NCBI RefSeq assembly: GCF_001592045.1
Contig: NZ_BCWB01000010.1
Location: 1 to 60,478, forward strand
Direction: 5' to 3'
From: Thermobifida fusca NBRC 14071 = JCM 3263
GTDB lineage: Bacteria; Actinomycetota; Actinomycetes; Streptosporangiales; Streptosporangiaceae
Length of the DNA stretch: 60,478 nt
This document shows, piece by piece, positions 8,505-16,740 of this stretch (within the stretch, counting starts at the first letter, position 1; each line of letters starts with the position of its first letter). Both the position numbers and the translations under genes were made by a program. The notes beneath the pieces are model-generated. The model saw only the letters and a program-made list of their open reading frames with translations, had not been told where the DNA came from and searched no databases.

Positions 8505-8969
8505 ATGGCACTGCCCGTCGTCCGTTCTTCTCAGCCGACAACCGGATGGGACCCGTTTCGGGAGCTGAACGAACTCCACACGCAGCTGCATCGGTGGATG
8601 GATTCGGTGCTGGAGCGGACTTCCGGCCTCACCGCGGACCCGTTGAGCTGGTCGCCGCTGGCTGACCTGTCCGAGACCGAGGACGCCTACCTGGTCGAGG
8701 TGGAAGTCCCGGGTGTCTCCCGCGAGGACATCAGCATCGACCTGTCCGGGACGGAACTGGTGATCACGGGAGAACGCAAGGAGCGGGAGCGCGAGGGCTG
8801 GTTCCGCCACCGCACCCGCAGCGTCGGCCGGTTCCACTACGCGGTCACCCTGCCGCGGGACATCGACCCTGACGGGGTGGACGCGACCTTGTCCCAGGGG
8901 GTTTTGACCGTGCGGATCCCCAAGAGCAAGGCGCTCAAGCCGCGGCGGATCGCCATTACCGAGCGGTAA
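8505..8969 (+). CDS. Small heat-shock protein, Hsp20/alpha-crystallin family
   Basis: A 154-residue protein. The alpha-crystallin domain runs from about residue 47 (PLADLSETEDAYLVEVEVPG) to about 142, with the GVLTVRIPKS strand typical of the family, and the C-terminal IAI is an IxI oligomerisation motif. Such proteins form ATP-independent oligomers that hold unfolding proteins in the cytoplasm. GAGGAGG at 8491-8497 places the start at the ATG at 8505; the open frame further upstream is not coding. It stands alone, with a HAIR operator upstream and a strong terminator at 9071-9102, so it is probably monocistronic and heat-inducible. Confidence 0.95.
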   Translation: MALPVVRSSQPTTGWDPFRELNELHTQLHRWMDSVLERTSGLTADPLSWSPLADLSETEDAYLVEVEVPGVSREDISIDLSGTELVITGERKEREREGWFRHRTRSVGRFHYAVTLPRDIDPDGVDATLSQGVLTVRIPKSKALKPRRIAITER

Positions 8970-9070
8970 TCCGCTCGTGGGCAGCGCGCGCATACCGCGG
9001 TCGCCACCATTGCCCGGCGCGCAAGACCAGGGGGTGGCTGCGGTGGCTTCCGACCGTCAGAATCCATGCA

Positions 9071-9102
9071 ACGGGGCCCGCTGCGACAGCAGCGGGCCCC
9101 GT
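9071..9102 (+). terminator. Terminator after hsp20
   Basis: A perfect 14-bp GC-rich stem (ACGGGGCCCGCTGC / GCAGCGGGCCCCGT) with a GACA loop, followed by a short T-containing stretch. It lies 102 bases after the hsp20 stop in the convergent gap with the xylanase gene. Apart from hairpins this gap of about 380 bases holds nothing recognisable. Confidence 0.75.
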
Positions 9103-9294
9103 GCGTTTCCCCTATCCCCTCGGGGGTCTGTGTTCGCTGTTCATCCCCTGGAAGACCCTGGGTACCGGTGCCACGGGTGAGGGAACGCCGCGGCTCGCCG
9201 GCGGGATGACCGTGCGCCGGCCCTTTCGTGGGGGGAGGGCCAGCGCACACCGCATTCCCGGACCAATCCGCGAGCGGAGTGCTCTGCTCGCGGG

Positions 9295-9329
9295 TGTGGC
9301 GCGGCGGCCCCCTGAACCGCCGCGCCACA
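9295..9329 (-). terminator. Hairpin terminator after the xylanase gene
   Basis: A perfect 13-bp stem (TGTGGCGCGGCGG / CCGCCGCGCCACA) with a nine-base loop begins 21 bases downstream of the xylanase stop codon on the minus strand. There is no clear U-tract, so termination is probable but not certain. Confidence 0.6.
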
Positions 9330-9349
9330 GCTGGGGTTATCCGGCAGGA

Positions 9350-10366
9350 CTAGTTGGCGCTGCAGGACACCGTGGGCCACGTCCAGTTGCCGTTGTGCAT
9401 GATCGTCATGCCCCAGTTGTTGCCGTTGCCGTTAGGCCGGGCAACCAAGGTCTGGGAGTCCGGGTAGCTGGCGTGGATGTTCCAGGTGGCGATGATCCTC
9501 GCCGGCCACGGAACGTTCACGGTCACGGTCCAGTTGTTGGAGCCGCTGACGTTGACGTTGAGGTTGTAGCGGTCGTTCCACTGCTGGCCCGCGGACAGCG
9601 TCGCCGTGCAGCCACCGCCACCGGGGGGGTTGCCGCCACCGGGGGGGTTGCCCCCACCGGGGTTGTCACCGCCGCTGGTGCCCAACGTCACGTTGGAGGA
9701 TCCGCTGCTCTGGTAGCCCTCGGTCGCCATGATCATGTAGTCGTGGGTTCCGAGGTGCATACCGTGGCGGGCCCACGCGTCGAAGTGGTTCCCCGCGGTG
9801 ATGGTACCGCTGGTCCGCTTGGACTGGCGGACGCTCCAGTACTGGTCGAAGGTCCGGGTGCCTTCGATGGAGGGCGCGTTGTACCGCGTGGTCTTGTAGA
9901 TGTCGTAGGTACCACCGTCGGTGGTCACCGTGCCCATGTAGGTACCGGTGGGCCGGTAGGTGCCCCAGCTTTCGACGATGTAGTACTCCACGAGCGGGTT
10001 CCGCGTCCACCCGTAGAGGGTCAGGTAGGCGTTACCCGACGGGTTGAAGCTGGCGGAGTAGGTCACGGTCCGGCGGCCACCGGTGGCCCATCCCTTACCG
10101 GCGACGAAGTTCCCGGTGTTCCGCCAGGAGGTGCTGTAGTTTCCGCCAGGGCCCAGCTCCATGGAGACCGTTCCGGGCGCGTCGGTCCAGAACGAGTAGA
10201 AGTACCCGTCGTGGTACCCGGTCTCGTTGGAGGTCACGGCCGCGTGGGCGGCAGTACTGGGGATCATCGTGACGACCGCGACGAGTGCCGCGGCGAACGC
10301 CTTGCCGATGAGCAGTCTGGGCCGGAAGCGTCTCCGGCTCTTCAGACTGGCGGGGGCATGGTTCAT
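9350..10366 (-). CDS. xyl11A: Secreted endo-1,4-beta-xylanase, GH11 plus CBM2
   Basis: A 338-residue precursor. Residues 1-42 are a long signal peptide with a basic N-region ([10 protein letters not shown]) and an AHA cleavage site, giving a mature protein that begins AVTSNETG. The GH11 jelly-roll domain covers about 43-230, with nucleophile Glu127 ([11 protein letters not shown]) and acid/base Glu216 ([10 protein letters not shown]). A Gly/Pro/Asn linker at 231-252 leads to a CBM2 carbohydrate-binding module (253-338) bounded by two Cys and with exposed Trp residues. It hydrolyses xylan outside the cell. Length, mature N-terminus and linker are those of T. fusca TfxA as I remember it. A GGAGGAAACACCC sequence precedes the ATG. 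Confidence 0.96.
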   Translation of the reverse strand: MNHAPASLKSRRRFRPRLLIGKAFAAALVAVVTMIPSTAAHAAVTSNETGYHDGYFYSFWTDAPGTVSMELGPGGNYSTSWRNTGNFVAGKGWATGGRRTVTYSASFNPSGNAYLTLYGWTRNPLVEYYIVESWGTYRPTGTYMGTVTTDGGTYDIYKTTRYNAPSIEGTRTFDQYWSVRQSKRTSGTITAGNHFDAWARHGMHLGTHDYMIMATEGYQSSGSSNVTLGTSGGDNPGGGNPPGGGNPPGGGGCTATLSAGQQWNDRYNLNVNVSGSNNWTVTVNVPWPARIIATWNIHASYPDSQTLVARPNGNGNNWGMTIMHNGNWTWPTVSCSAN

Positions 10367-10543
10367 TGTGGGTGTTTCCTCCTTGTACGGGCTGGAGGGG
10401 ACCAGGGAGCATCCTGCGACCTGGTGGGGGGCGATGACCGGGGTCAGTGGTCGCCGCTCCTCGGCGTCGGGGATGACGCGGCTAGGTGAGCCACACGTCG
10501 AGTCGTCGACGACCGGACCCAGGCCGCAGTAGCTGACCTGGCT

Positions 10544-10575
10544 CGACAGCGGGCAAGAGCTGTCGATACCGACAG
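10544..10575 (-). promoter_or_regulatory. Alternating inverted repeats upstream of the xylanase gene
   Basis: Three CGACAG-type half-sites alternate in orientation: CGACAGC (10544-10550), GCTGTCG (10559-10565) and CGACAG (10570-10575). The last two form the compact dyad CTGTCGATACCGACAG at 10560-10575. The cluster is about 180-210 bases upstream of the xylanase start, a plausible operator. The known T. fusca CelR site TGGGAGCGCTCCCA is not present here, so a different regulator would be involved. Confidence 0.4.
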
Positions 10576-10605
10576 TGTTCGCCCGATTCTATGGAGTTGT
10601 CAATA

Positions 10606-10631
10606 GATTCCGGAAGATTCCGGAAATTTCC
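10606..10631. repeat. Tandem 10-bp repeat and overlapping palindromes
   Basis: GATTCCGGAA occurs twice head to tail (10606-10625), each copy containing the palindrome TTCCGGAA, and is followed by the palindrome GGAAATTTCC (10622-10631). It lies about 240 bases upstream of the xylanase start in an AT-richer patch. This may be a regulator site or part of the promoter; no factor can be assigned. Confidence 0.5.
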
Positions 10632-10779
10632 CTGGTCAAAAGTTCGTGAAGAACATCAGATCTACGCGCCTCTTCCCCCGCCTCCGACCGTCTTTCTTCG
10701 GCTTGCGCGGCGGTTTTCCCTGTTCGAAAATTTTCGATACCTTTCCGAATAAAACCGGGAGACCCGGTCGGGAAGAGGG

Positions 10780-11073
10780 TCACCAGTCCAGCCCACAGCC
10801 CGCCGCAGCCGCCCCGCGCTCTCCGGAACCGGCCGCAGACATCCACAGACGTCGCAGCGGAGTGTCCCGCGCTACGGTGCCTTCCCGACACGCTGCAGTC
10901 CGCTTCGTAGCGCGGCAGACCCCAGCCCGCCGCGCAGCACAGTCCGACCACTGCGCAAGCTCGATCCCTTGCGGGCACCCCACTCCATGGGACGCATCCC
11001 GCGCCGACCGCAGCAGAATGTGCCGCACCCCGTCCAGCTCCAGCACCCCGGCATGCCCCCGTACTCTTCGCAA
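10780..11073 (-). CDS. Doubtful ORF or gene remnant, function unknown
   Basis: Within the gap between the xylanase and the monophosphatase genes (10367-11239) one minus-strand frame of 97 codons from a TTG start has coding-like third positions in its first third (GHAGVLELDGVRHILLRSARDASHG). It then becomes Arg/Ala/Cys-rich and loses that look. I recognise no family. It could be a short real gene, a decayed remnant, or chance. Other frames in the gap look like noise. The region at 10640-10770 is AT-richer and may carry promoters. Confidence 0.2.
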   Translation of the reverse strand: MRRVRGHAGVLELDGVRHILLRSARDASHGVGCPQGIELAQWSDCAARRAGVCRATKRTAACREGTVARDTPLRRLWMSAAGSGERGAAAAGCGLDW

Positions 11074-11239
11074 GCCCCCGTCAGCAGAGAACTCCTGAAC
11101 CGTCTTTTGGCCCGACTATTCTGGCGCAGCTACACGGCCAGTGCGCCGTTCCCCCTTGCGCTCGCTCCTACCAGGCCGATACCCCCACAAGGGTGCGGCG
11201 CTGTGCCCGCCCCGTCACCGGCTTCCCCGCGGGCCCGGG

Positions 11240-12061
11240 TCAGTCTGCTGCGGCAGGCCAGTACGGGGTGTGGCGGGCTACCGCGAGCAGCGGGAGCACG
11301 GCGTCACGCAGCCCAGGAGTCACCGCGACCGTGCACTTGGACCGCAGGGTGTGCGGGCTGCCGTCGCTGTCCACCACCACCGCACCAGCCTCGCGGGCGA
11401 TTACGGTCCCCGCCGCCGTGTCCCACGGGCGGTTGCCCAAGGTGACGCTGACGTCCAACGCGCCCTCGGCCACAAACACGAGGTCCACGGCTGTGGCGCC
11501 CAGGCGGCGCACCCCTTGGGCGCGCGCGGACAGGACCCGGTCCAGTTCCGCGGAGAGCAGGTCGCGTACCGGGAAGTCAGCCCAACCGCCGTAACTGCTG
11601 AGCGCCACCAAGGCCCGCGAAATATCGGTCGTTTCCGACACGGTGATCTGGGTGTGGTCCCGGTAGGCGCCGTGCCCGCGGGCCGCCCAGTAGCGTCTGC
11701 CGAGGAACGGCAGCGCGATCACACCGAGCACCGGCTGCTCGTCGTGGATCAGCCCGAGCGCCACCGCGTTCAACGGCAAGCCGTGGGAGAAGTTCGTGGT
11801 GCCATCCACCGGGTCGAGCACCCAGTAGGTGGCGGAGTCGCCCGTAGCTCCCGTTTCTTCCCCGAGGAACCCCAGGTCAGGAGTGTCCCGCAGCAACCGG
11901 TCGCGGACCAGGTGCTCCACGGCCTCGTCGATGTCGGTCACGATCTCCCGGCCGCCTTTGCTCCGAATCCCCGTCACCGGCTGAGACAGCACGTAGTCGA
12001 CGGCCGCATCAACAGCGTGGTGGGCGACGGACAGTAAGGCCTTGAGGTCAGACTGAGGCAT
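11240..12061 (-). CDS. Inositol monophosphatase family protein
   Basis: A 273-residue Mg-dependent phosphatase. The metal-binding motifs are GEET (67-70), DPVDGTTN (83-90) and the second-motif Asp214 in RPWDTAAGTVIAREAG. Members dephosphorylate myo-inositol-1-phosphate, histidinol phosphate or related sugar phosphates in the cytoplasm; the substrate cannot be decided from these motifs. A role in inositol for phosphatidylinositol or mycothiol, or a HisN-type role in histidine synthesis, are both possible. It stands alone between the xylanase gap and the DUF523 gene. The start follows a CCGGAGGACCTCC sequence. Confidence 0.9.
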   Translation of the reverse strand: MPQSDLKALLSVAHHAVDAAVDYVLSQPVTGIRSKGGREIVTDIDEAVEHLVRDRLLRDTPDLGFLGEETGATGDSATYWVLDPVDGTTNFSHGLPLNAVALGLIHDEQPVLGVIALPFLGRRYWAARGHGAYRDHTQITVSETTDISRALVALSSYGGWADFPVRDLLSAELDRVLSARAQGVRRLGATAVDLVFVAEGALDVSVTLGNRPWDTAAGTVIAREAGAVVVDSDGSPHTLRSKCTVAVTPGLRDAVLPLLAVARHTPYWPAAAD

Positions 12062-12229
12062 GGAGGTCCTCCGGTCGGCGGGAACAAAGGGGGGAGGGTC
12101 GGCGGCGGGATCCGCTCTCTGCCGCCAGCTCCGTGCAGGACTTTACGCAACCGTGCCACGCTGGGCAGCCGGCTCCTCCCCTCACGGGGGCGCTTCCGCA
12201 GCCCCGAATGGCACGGAAGAGGTCGGACG

Positions 12230-12730
12230 TCAGCGAGACGTCTCCAACTCCGTAAGCCGGGCCTGGGCTTGCGGAAGTTCGTGCTCGGTGAAGACGTCGA
12301 TGCCGTGGTCGCGCAGCAGCAGAGTGGTCAGCCCCATTCCCGGGACGGTCGTACCGGTGAACGAGCCGTCGAACACCTGGTGGACCCCACAGGACGGGCT
12401 TTTCTCCTTGAGGACGGCCAGCCGCACCCCGTGCTCTTGGGCAGCGCGCAGGGCGGCCTGGGCGCCGTGGAGGAAGAACGCGGTAACGTCGCGGCCGTCC
12501 CGGGTCCGGATCCGCGCTTGTCCCGCTAAGACAGCGCGGGCCCCTTGCGCGCCTTCGATCTCGGCGGGCGGCCGGGGAACCGGAAGTCCTCCGACCACTT
12601 CCGGACAGAACGGAACGAGCCGTCCTTCGTCTCGCCAGCGCGCCACAATCTCGTGGTTGATCGTTTTCGCCCGTCCGTCGAACCGCACTGCCCGCCCCAG
12701 CAGGCAGGCGCTGACCAGTATCCGTTCCAT
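12230..12730 (-). CDS. DUF523 family protein
   Basis: A 166-residue protein with the family signatures VSACLLG near the N-terminus, CPEVVGGLPVPRPPAEI at about 43-58, and LKEKSPSCG at about 106-114. The conserved Cys residues (SACLLG, PFCPE, SPSCG) suggest a metal or Fe-S site, but the biochemical role of DUF523 (YbbK-like) is not established. A GGGGGAGGAAGCG sequence upstream supports the ATG at 12730. It is transcribed after der but a 13-bp hairpin separates the two, so it is probably its own unit. Confidence 0.85.
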   Translation of the reverse strand: MERILVSACLLGRAVRFDGRAKTINHEIVARWRDEGRLVPFCPEVVGGLPVPRPPAEIEGAQGARAVLAGQARIRTRDGRDVTAFFLHGAQAALRAAQEHGVRLAVLKEKSPSCGVHQVFDGSFTGTTVPGMGLTTLLLRDHGIDVFTEHELPQAQARLTELETSR

Positions 12731-12769
12731 CGCTTCCTCCCCCGCCCGGATCCAGGCCGTCCGACCGGC

Positions 12770-12806
12770 TGCTGGCGGGCTGTCCGAAGGGTCCAGCCCG
12801 CCAGCA
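12770..12806 (-). terminator. Hairpin after der
   Basis: A perfect 13-bp stem (TGCTGGCGGGCTG / CAGCCCGCCAGCA) with an 11-base loop sits 65 bases downstream of the der stop. No U-tract follows on the minus strand, so it may be a terminator or an mRNA-stabilising hairpin. Confidence 0.5.
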
Positions 12807-12870
12807 GTGCACGCAGCCGGGGTTGCGGCCGCTTCCCGGCGCAGTGGCGCGCAGACAGGCCCTCGCGGTC

Positions 12871-14259
12871 CTAGCGCTGGGCGGCCTTCCCCTTCTTCTT
12901 CTCCCGGATGCGCATGGTCAGTTTGATGGGCGTGCCCTCAAACCCGAAGTCCTCCCGCAGCCGCCGTTCGATGAACCGGCGGTAGTTGTCTTCCAGGAAC
13001 CCTGTGGTGAACAGCACGAAGTGCGGTGGCCGGACCCCCGCCTGGGTGGCGAACAGGATCTTGGTCTGCCGGCCGCCGCGTGCGGGCGGGGGCACGGCCG
13101 AGACCAGCTCCTTGAACCAGGCGTTGAGACGCCCCGTGGAGATGCGGGTCTCCCAGTTCTCCAGGCCCTGTTCGATCGCAGGAACCAGCCGTTCGACGTG
13201 CCGCCCGGTCTTCGCGGAAATGTTGACCCGGGGCGCCCAGCTCACCCGGAACAGTTGGCGGTCGATCTCTTTCTCCAGGTAGTAGCGGCGCTCGTCGTCC
13301 AGCAGATCCCACTTGTTGAACGCCAGCACCAGGGCCCGGCCCGCCTCGATGACCTGGTCAATGATCCGGAGGTCCTGCTCCGCCAGGGGTTCGCTGGCGT
13401 CCAGCAGGACCACGGCGACCTCGGCGCGTTCCAGCGCGGTGGCGGTACGCATCGTCGCGTAGTAGTCCGCGCCTTGCAGGGCGCGGAACCGGCGCCGGAT
13501 TCCCGCGGTGTCGATGAACTTCCACGTTTTCCCGCCGAGTTCGACGAGCTCGTCGACCGCATCCCGGGTGGTGCCCGCCACCGAGTCCACGACCACACGC
13601 TCTTCCCCGGCGAGCTTGTTGAGCAGGCTGGACTTGCCGACGTTGGGCCGTCCCACCAAGGCGACCCGGCGCGGCCCGTCGACCGCGGCCTCTTCGAGAG
13701 GGGGCGGTTCTTTCGGCATGGCGTCGAGGACCGCGTCGAGCAGGTCGCCGATACCGCGGCCGTGCAGGGCACTGACCGGGTACGGCTCCCCCACCCCCAG
13801 ATTCCACAGCTCCATCGCGTCCGCGTCGCCCAGCGGGCCGTCCACCTTGTTGGCGGCCAGCACCACGGGGCGCTTGGTGGCGCGCAGGACGCGGGTGACG
13901 GCCTCGTCCTCGTCAGTGATTCCGACCGTGGCGTCCACCACGAACAGGATCACGTCGGCAGTTTCTGCGGCGTATTCGGCTTGGCGCGCCACCATGGCGG
14001 CCAGTCCTTTAGCGTTGGTCTCCCAGCCGCCCGTGTCGACGAGGGTGAATTCGCGCCCTTGCCAGTTGGCGTCGTAGGCCACCCGGTCCCGGGTCACCCC
14101 CGGAACGTCTTCCACCACTGCTTCGCGACGTCCGATGATCCGGTTGACCAGGGACGATTTGCCTACGTTAGGGCGTCCCACCACGGCCACGACAGGTTTG
14201 ACGCGGGTGGTTTTGTCGCTAGCGGCCACTGTGGTGCGCTCGTCGGCGTTGTCACTCAT
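12871..14259 (-). CDS. der: Ribosome-assembly GTPase Der (EngA)
   Basis: A 462-residue protein with two consecutive GTPase domains, the hallmark of Der. Domain 1 has [18 protein letters not shown] and NKVD; domain 2 has [20 protein letters not shown] and NKWD; a KH-like domain follows with a basic Lys-rich end ([11 protein letters not shown]). It acts in 50S subunit maturation. The open frame continues upstream, but the ATG at 14259 ([10 protein letters not shown]) follows a GGGAG ribosome-binding site and fits the family. It lies 96 bases after cmk, the usual actinobacterial pair. Confidence 0.96.
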   Translation of the reverse strand: MSDNADERTTVAASDKTTRVKPVVAVVGRPNVGKSSLVNRIIGRREAVVEDVPGVTRDRVAYDANWQGREFTLVDTGGWETNAKGLAAMVARQAEYAAETADVILFVVDATVGITDEDEAVTRVLRATKRPVVLAANKVDGPLGDADAMELWNLGVGEPYPVSALHGRGIGDLLDAVLDAMPKEPPPLEEAAVDGPRRVALVGRPNVGKSSLLNKLAGEERVVVDSVAGTTRDAVDELVELGGKTWKFIDTAGIRRRFRALQGADYYATMRTATALERAEVAVVLLDASEPLAEQDLRIIDQVIEAGRALVLAFNKWDLLDDERRYYLEKEIDRQLFRVSWAPRVNISAKTGRHVERLVPAIEQGLENWETRISTGRLNAWFKELVSAVPPPARGGRQTKILFATQAGVRPPHFVLFTTGFLEDNYRRFIERRLREDFGFEGTPIKLTMRIREKKKGKAAQR

Positions 14260-14355
14260 CACGCATACTCCCGGTAGCAAGTCCCCACGCGCCCAGGATG
14301 CGTGTCGTGAGGACTGGATGGCCCGCGTGCCGGTCGGCACGGGGTCCCGCGTCTC

Positions 14356-15078
14356 TCAGCGGGGCTGTGGCGAAGGTCGGCTGGCCGCCTCCCGCGCCTC
14401 GTCGGCGAGTTTGACCACCAGTGCGATGACCTCGTCCAACGTCAGACCCGTGGTGTCCAATTCGATGGCGTCCGGGGTCTGGGTCAAGGGGGCCACGGCG
14501 CGGGTCGAATCCAACTGGTCGCGGCGGACCAGCGCCTCCCGGGTAGCCATGACGTCGGTGGACTGCATTTCTCTGCTGCGCCGCTGGGCCCGGGCGTCCG
14601 CGCTCGCGGTGAGGAAGAGCTTCACCGGGGCTTCGGGGGCGACCACCGTGGTGATGTCGCGGCCTTCCACGACAATCCCGGGTGAGGTCGCGCACGCTTC
14701 AGCGATGATTTCGCGCTGGCGGGCGACAAGGATCTCCCGTACTCGGGGCACGGCGCTGACTGCGCTGACGTTGGCGGTGACGATGTCGGTGCGGATCTCC
14801 TGGGCCACGTCAACCCCGTCGACGTGAACGGTGGGCGCATCCGGGTCGATACCCATGGTGATCACCGGGCGTGGGGCTGCCTCAGCGACCGCTTCAGGGT
14901 CGGACACGTCGATCCCGTGGGTCAGCATCCACCATGTCATGGCGCGGTACATGGCGCCGGTGTCGAGGTATTTGAGGTCACGTGCCCGGGCCACACCCTT
15001 GGCTGTGCTGGACTTTCCCGATCCTGAAGGACCGTCGATGGCGATGACGAACCCCTCGCCGTGCCCTTGCCCGCTCAC
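14356..15078 (-). CDS. cmk: Cytidylate kinase
   Basis: About 240 residues. The P-loop is IDGPSGSGKSSTAKG and the LKYLDTGAMYRAMTWW segment is the CMP-binding region of Cmk; VVEGRDITTVV and RAQRRSREM follow as in the family. It phosphorylates CMP/dCMP using ATP. The GTG at 15078 (VSGQGHGEGF) has AGGGAG eight bases upstream and is preferred to the GTG at 15096. It follows tyrA by about 110 bases and precedes der, an order common in actinobacteria. Confidence 0.94.
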   Translation of the reverse strand: MSGQGHGEGFVIAIDGPSGSGKSSTAKGVARARDLKYLDTGAMYRAMTWWMLTHGIDVSDPEAVAEAAPRPVITMGIDPDAPTVHVDGVDVAQEIRTDIVTANVSAVSAVPRVREILVARQREIIAEACATSPGIVVEGRDITTVVAPEAPVKLFLTASADARAQRRSREMQSTDVMATREALVRRDQLDSTRAVAPLTQTPDAIELDTTGLTLDEVIALVVKLADEAREAASRPSPQPR

Positions 15079-15187
15079 GTCTACCGCTCCCTGCACAACG
15101 TCCGCCTTGTCGTCTTTTCCGGTTCAGCCTACAGCCCGCTCAGCCTCGCAGAGTCCTTTCGGGGAGATGGGCGCGGTCCGGCACCCT

Positions 15188-16255
15188 TCAACGGTGCACC
15201 GACCATCCGCCCGCGGTGAGAGCACGCTCCAGCCGGTCGCGGGCTTCGGGGACCACCGACAGTTGGGCCACACCCAGCGGCAGCCCTGGAGAGTGGTCGA
15301 TCCGCACGTCCTCCACGTTGACACCCGCCTCGGCCGCGGCGGCGAACAGGCGACCCAATGCTCCCGGTTCGTCCGGGATCACCACCGACAGCACCGCGTA
15401 GTCGGGGGTGGGGCCGATGCCGCGTTTGCCGGGGACCCGCGCGTGCCCCGCGCGGCCCCGCCGCAGCAGGTCCACAACCGTGTCCAGGGTGCCGGTGCGG
15501 AGCGCGGCAGCGGCCGCCGCCAAGTCCGCAGCGACCTGCTCCAGGACCGCGGCCACGGGGCCAGCGTTGTGGCTGAGGATCTCCCGCCACAGGTCCACGT
15601 CCCCTCCGGCGATGCGTGTCATGTCACGCAGGCCTTGCCCGGCCAGGGCAAGCGCGGTGTCGTCCCCGTCGAGCAGGGAGGCAGCCACCGCGGCAGACAC
15701 CGCGTGGGGGGCGTGGGAGACCAGCGCCACCGCCCTGTCGTGGGCTGTCTCGTCGACCACCAGAGGGTTGGCCCCGCAGAGTTCCGCGAGCAGGGTAGCG
15801 GTTTTCACTGCGACAGGGTCGGTCTGGGGGGTGGGACACAGCGCCCACGAGCGGCCGAGGAACAGGTCGGCGCGGGCCGCACTGGGCCCCTGCTTCTCCC
15901 TGCCCCCCATGGGATGGCCGGGCACGTAGCTGGCCATCGTGCAACCGAGCTCCGCTGCCTGCCTGACCACGGACGTTTTCACGCTGGCCACATCCGTGTA
16001 GACGCGGGCCAGGCCGCGCTGCTGCGCGTCGCGGAGGGCCGCGGGCACCGCGCTAGGCGGTACCGCGACCACGGCGATGTCCGCGGGCTCCGGCAGGTCC
16101 TCGACCAGGGGGGTGCCGGCGCCCAGTTCGCAGGCCAGCTCCAGGGCTGCGGAGTCGCGGTCGCTGAGTGCCACGTCGACACCGCGCTGCCGCAGCGCCA
16201 ACGCGATCGACGTTCCGATCAGCCCGGTGCCGATCACGACCGCACTCTCGACCAT
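15188..16255 (-). CDS. tyrA: Prephenate dehydrogenase with ACT domain
   Basis: A 355-residue protein. Residues 1-20 carry the NAD-binding VVIGTGLIGTSIALAL, followed by TDVASVKTSV and YVPGHPMGGREKQGP, the signature of prephenate dehydrogenases, then LVSHAPHAVSAAVA in the helical domain. From about residue 285 an ACT-type regulatory domain (YAVLSVVIPDEPGALGRLF) follows, suggesting feedback by tyrosine. It oxidatively decarboxylates prephenate to 4-hydroxyphenylpyruvate. The chorismate mutase gene lies directly upstream, so the two consecutive steps from chorismate are encoded side by side. Confidence 0.95.
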   Translation of the reverse strand: MVESAVVIGTGLIGTSIALALRQRGVDVALSDRDSAALELACELGAGTPLVEDLPEPADIAVVAVPPSAVPAALRDAQQRGLARVYTDVASVKTSVVRQAAELGCTMASYVPGHPMGGREKQGPSAARADLFLGRSWALCPTPQTDPVAVKTATLLAELCGANPLVVDETAHDRAVALVSHAPHAVSAAVAASLLDGDDTALALAGQGLRDMTRIAGGDVDLWREILSHNAGPVAAVLEQVAADLAAAAAALRTGTLDTVVDLLRRGRAGHARVPGKRGIGPTPDYAVLSVVIPDEPGALGRLFAAAAEAGVNVEDVRIDHSPGLPLGVAQLSVVPEARDRLERALTAGGWSVHR

Positions 16256-16352
16256 GGCCTTGTCTCCCGTTGTCGGCTATCCGTCTCCGGTTTTCCGCCC
16301 AGGCTAGGGCACCCGGCGGTGGACCGCAGCGCGCCCGCCTTCCCGTTGCCGG

Positions 16353-16715
16353 CTACTGCGCGATGTCCAACCGCAGGACTTGGGCGCCGCGCAGGTAGAC
16401 GTGGTGCAGTTCCGAGCGGGGCCGGTCGGTTTCGATGTGCGCCATGAGCCGCACCACACGGGGCAGGGCGTGCGGCACTGCGATCTCGGTGGAGCAGATG
16501 AGGGGGACGTCAGTGAAGCCGAGCTTGCGTGCGGCCAGCGCCGGGAACTCCGCGTTGAGGTCCTGGGTCGCGGTGAACAGGACACTGATGAAATCGTCGG
16601 TGGTCAACTGGTTTCGGCGCATGACCTCTTCGATCAGCTCCGCGGTCGCTTCTAATATGAGGTCCCGTTCGTTGGCGTCGACCTGGACCGCCCCACGGAT
16701 TGCTCGTACCGCCAC
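16353..16715 (-). CDS. aroH: Chorismate mutase, AroH type
   Basis: A 120-residue protein of the trimeric AroH (B. subtilis) fold, which differs from the all-helical AroQ mutases. The active-site residues line up with those of the B. subtilis enzyme: Arg7 (RAIRGA), Cys74 and Glu77 (LICSTEIAV), Arg89 (RVVRLMAH) and Tyr107 (HHVYLRGA). It converts chorismate to prephenate in the cytoplasm. It lies 25 bases after rluB and about 100 bases before tyrA, so the mutase feeds the neighbouring dehydrogenase. Confidence 0.95.
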   Translation of the reverse strand: MAVRAIRGAVQVDANERDLILEATAELIEEVMRRNQLTTDDFISVLFTATQDLNAEFPALAARKLGFTDVPLICSTEIAVPHALPRVVRLMAHIETDRPRSELHHVYLRGAQVLRLDIAQ

Positions 16716-16740
16716 TTTTCGTCCTCCCGATATCCCTGGG

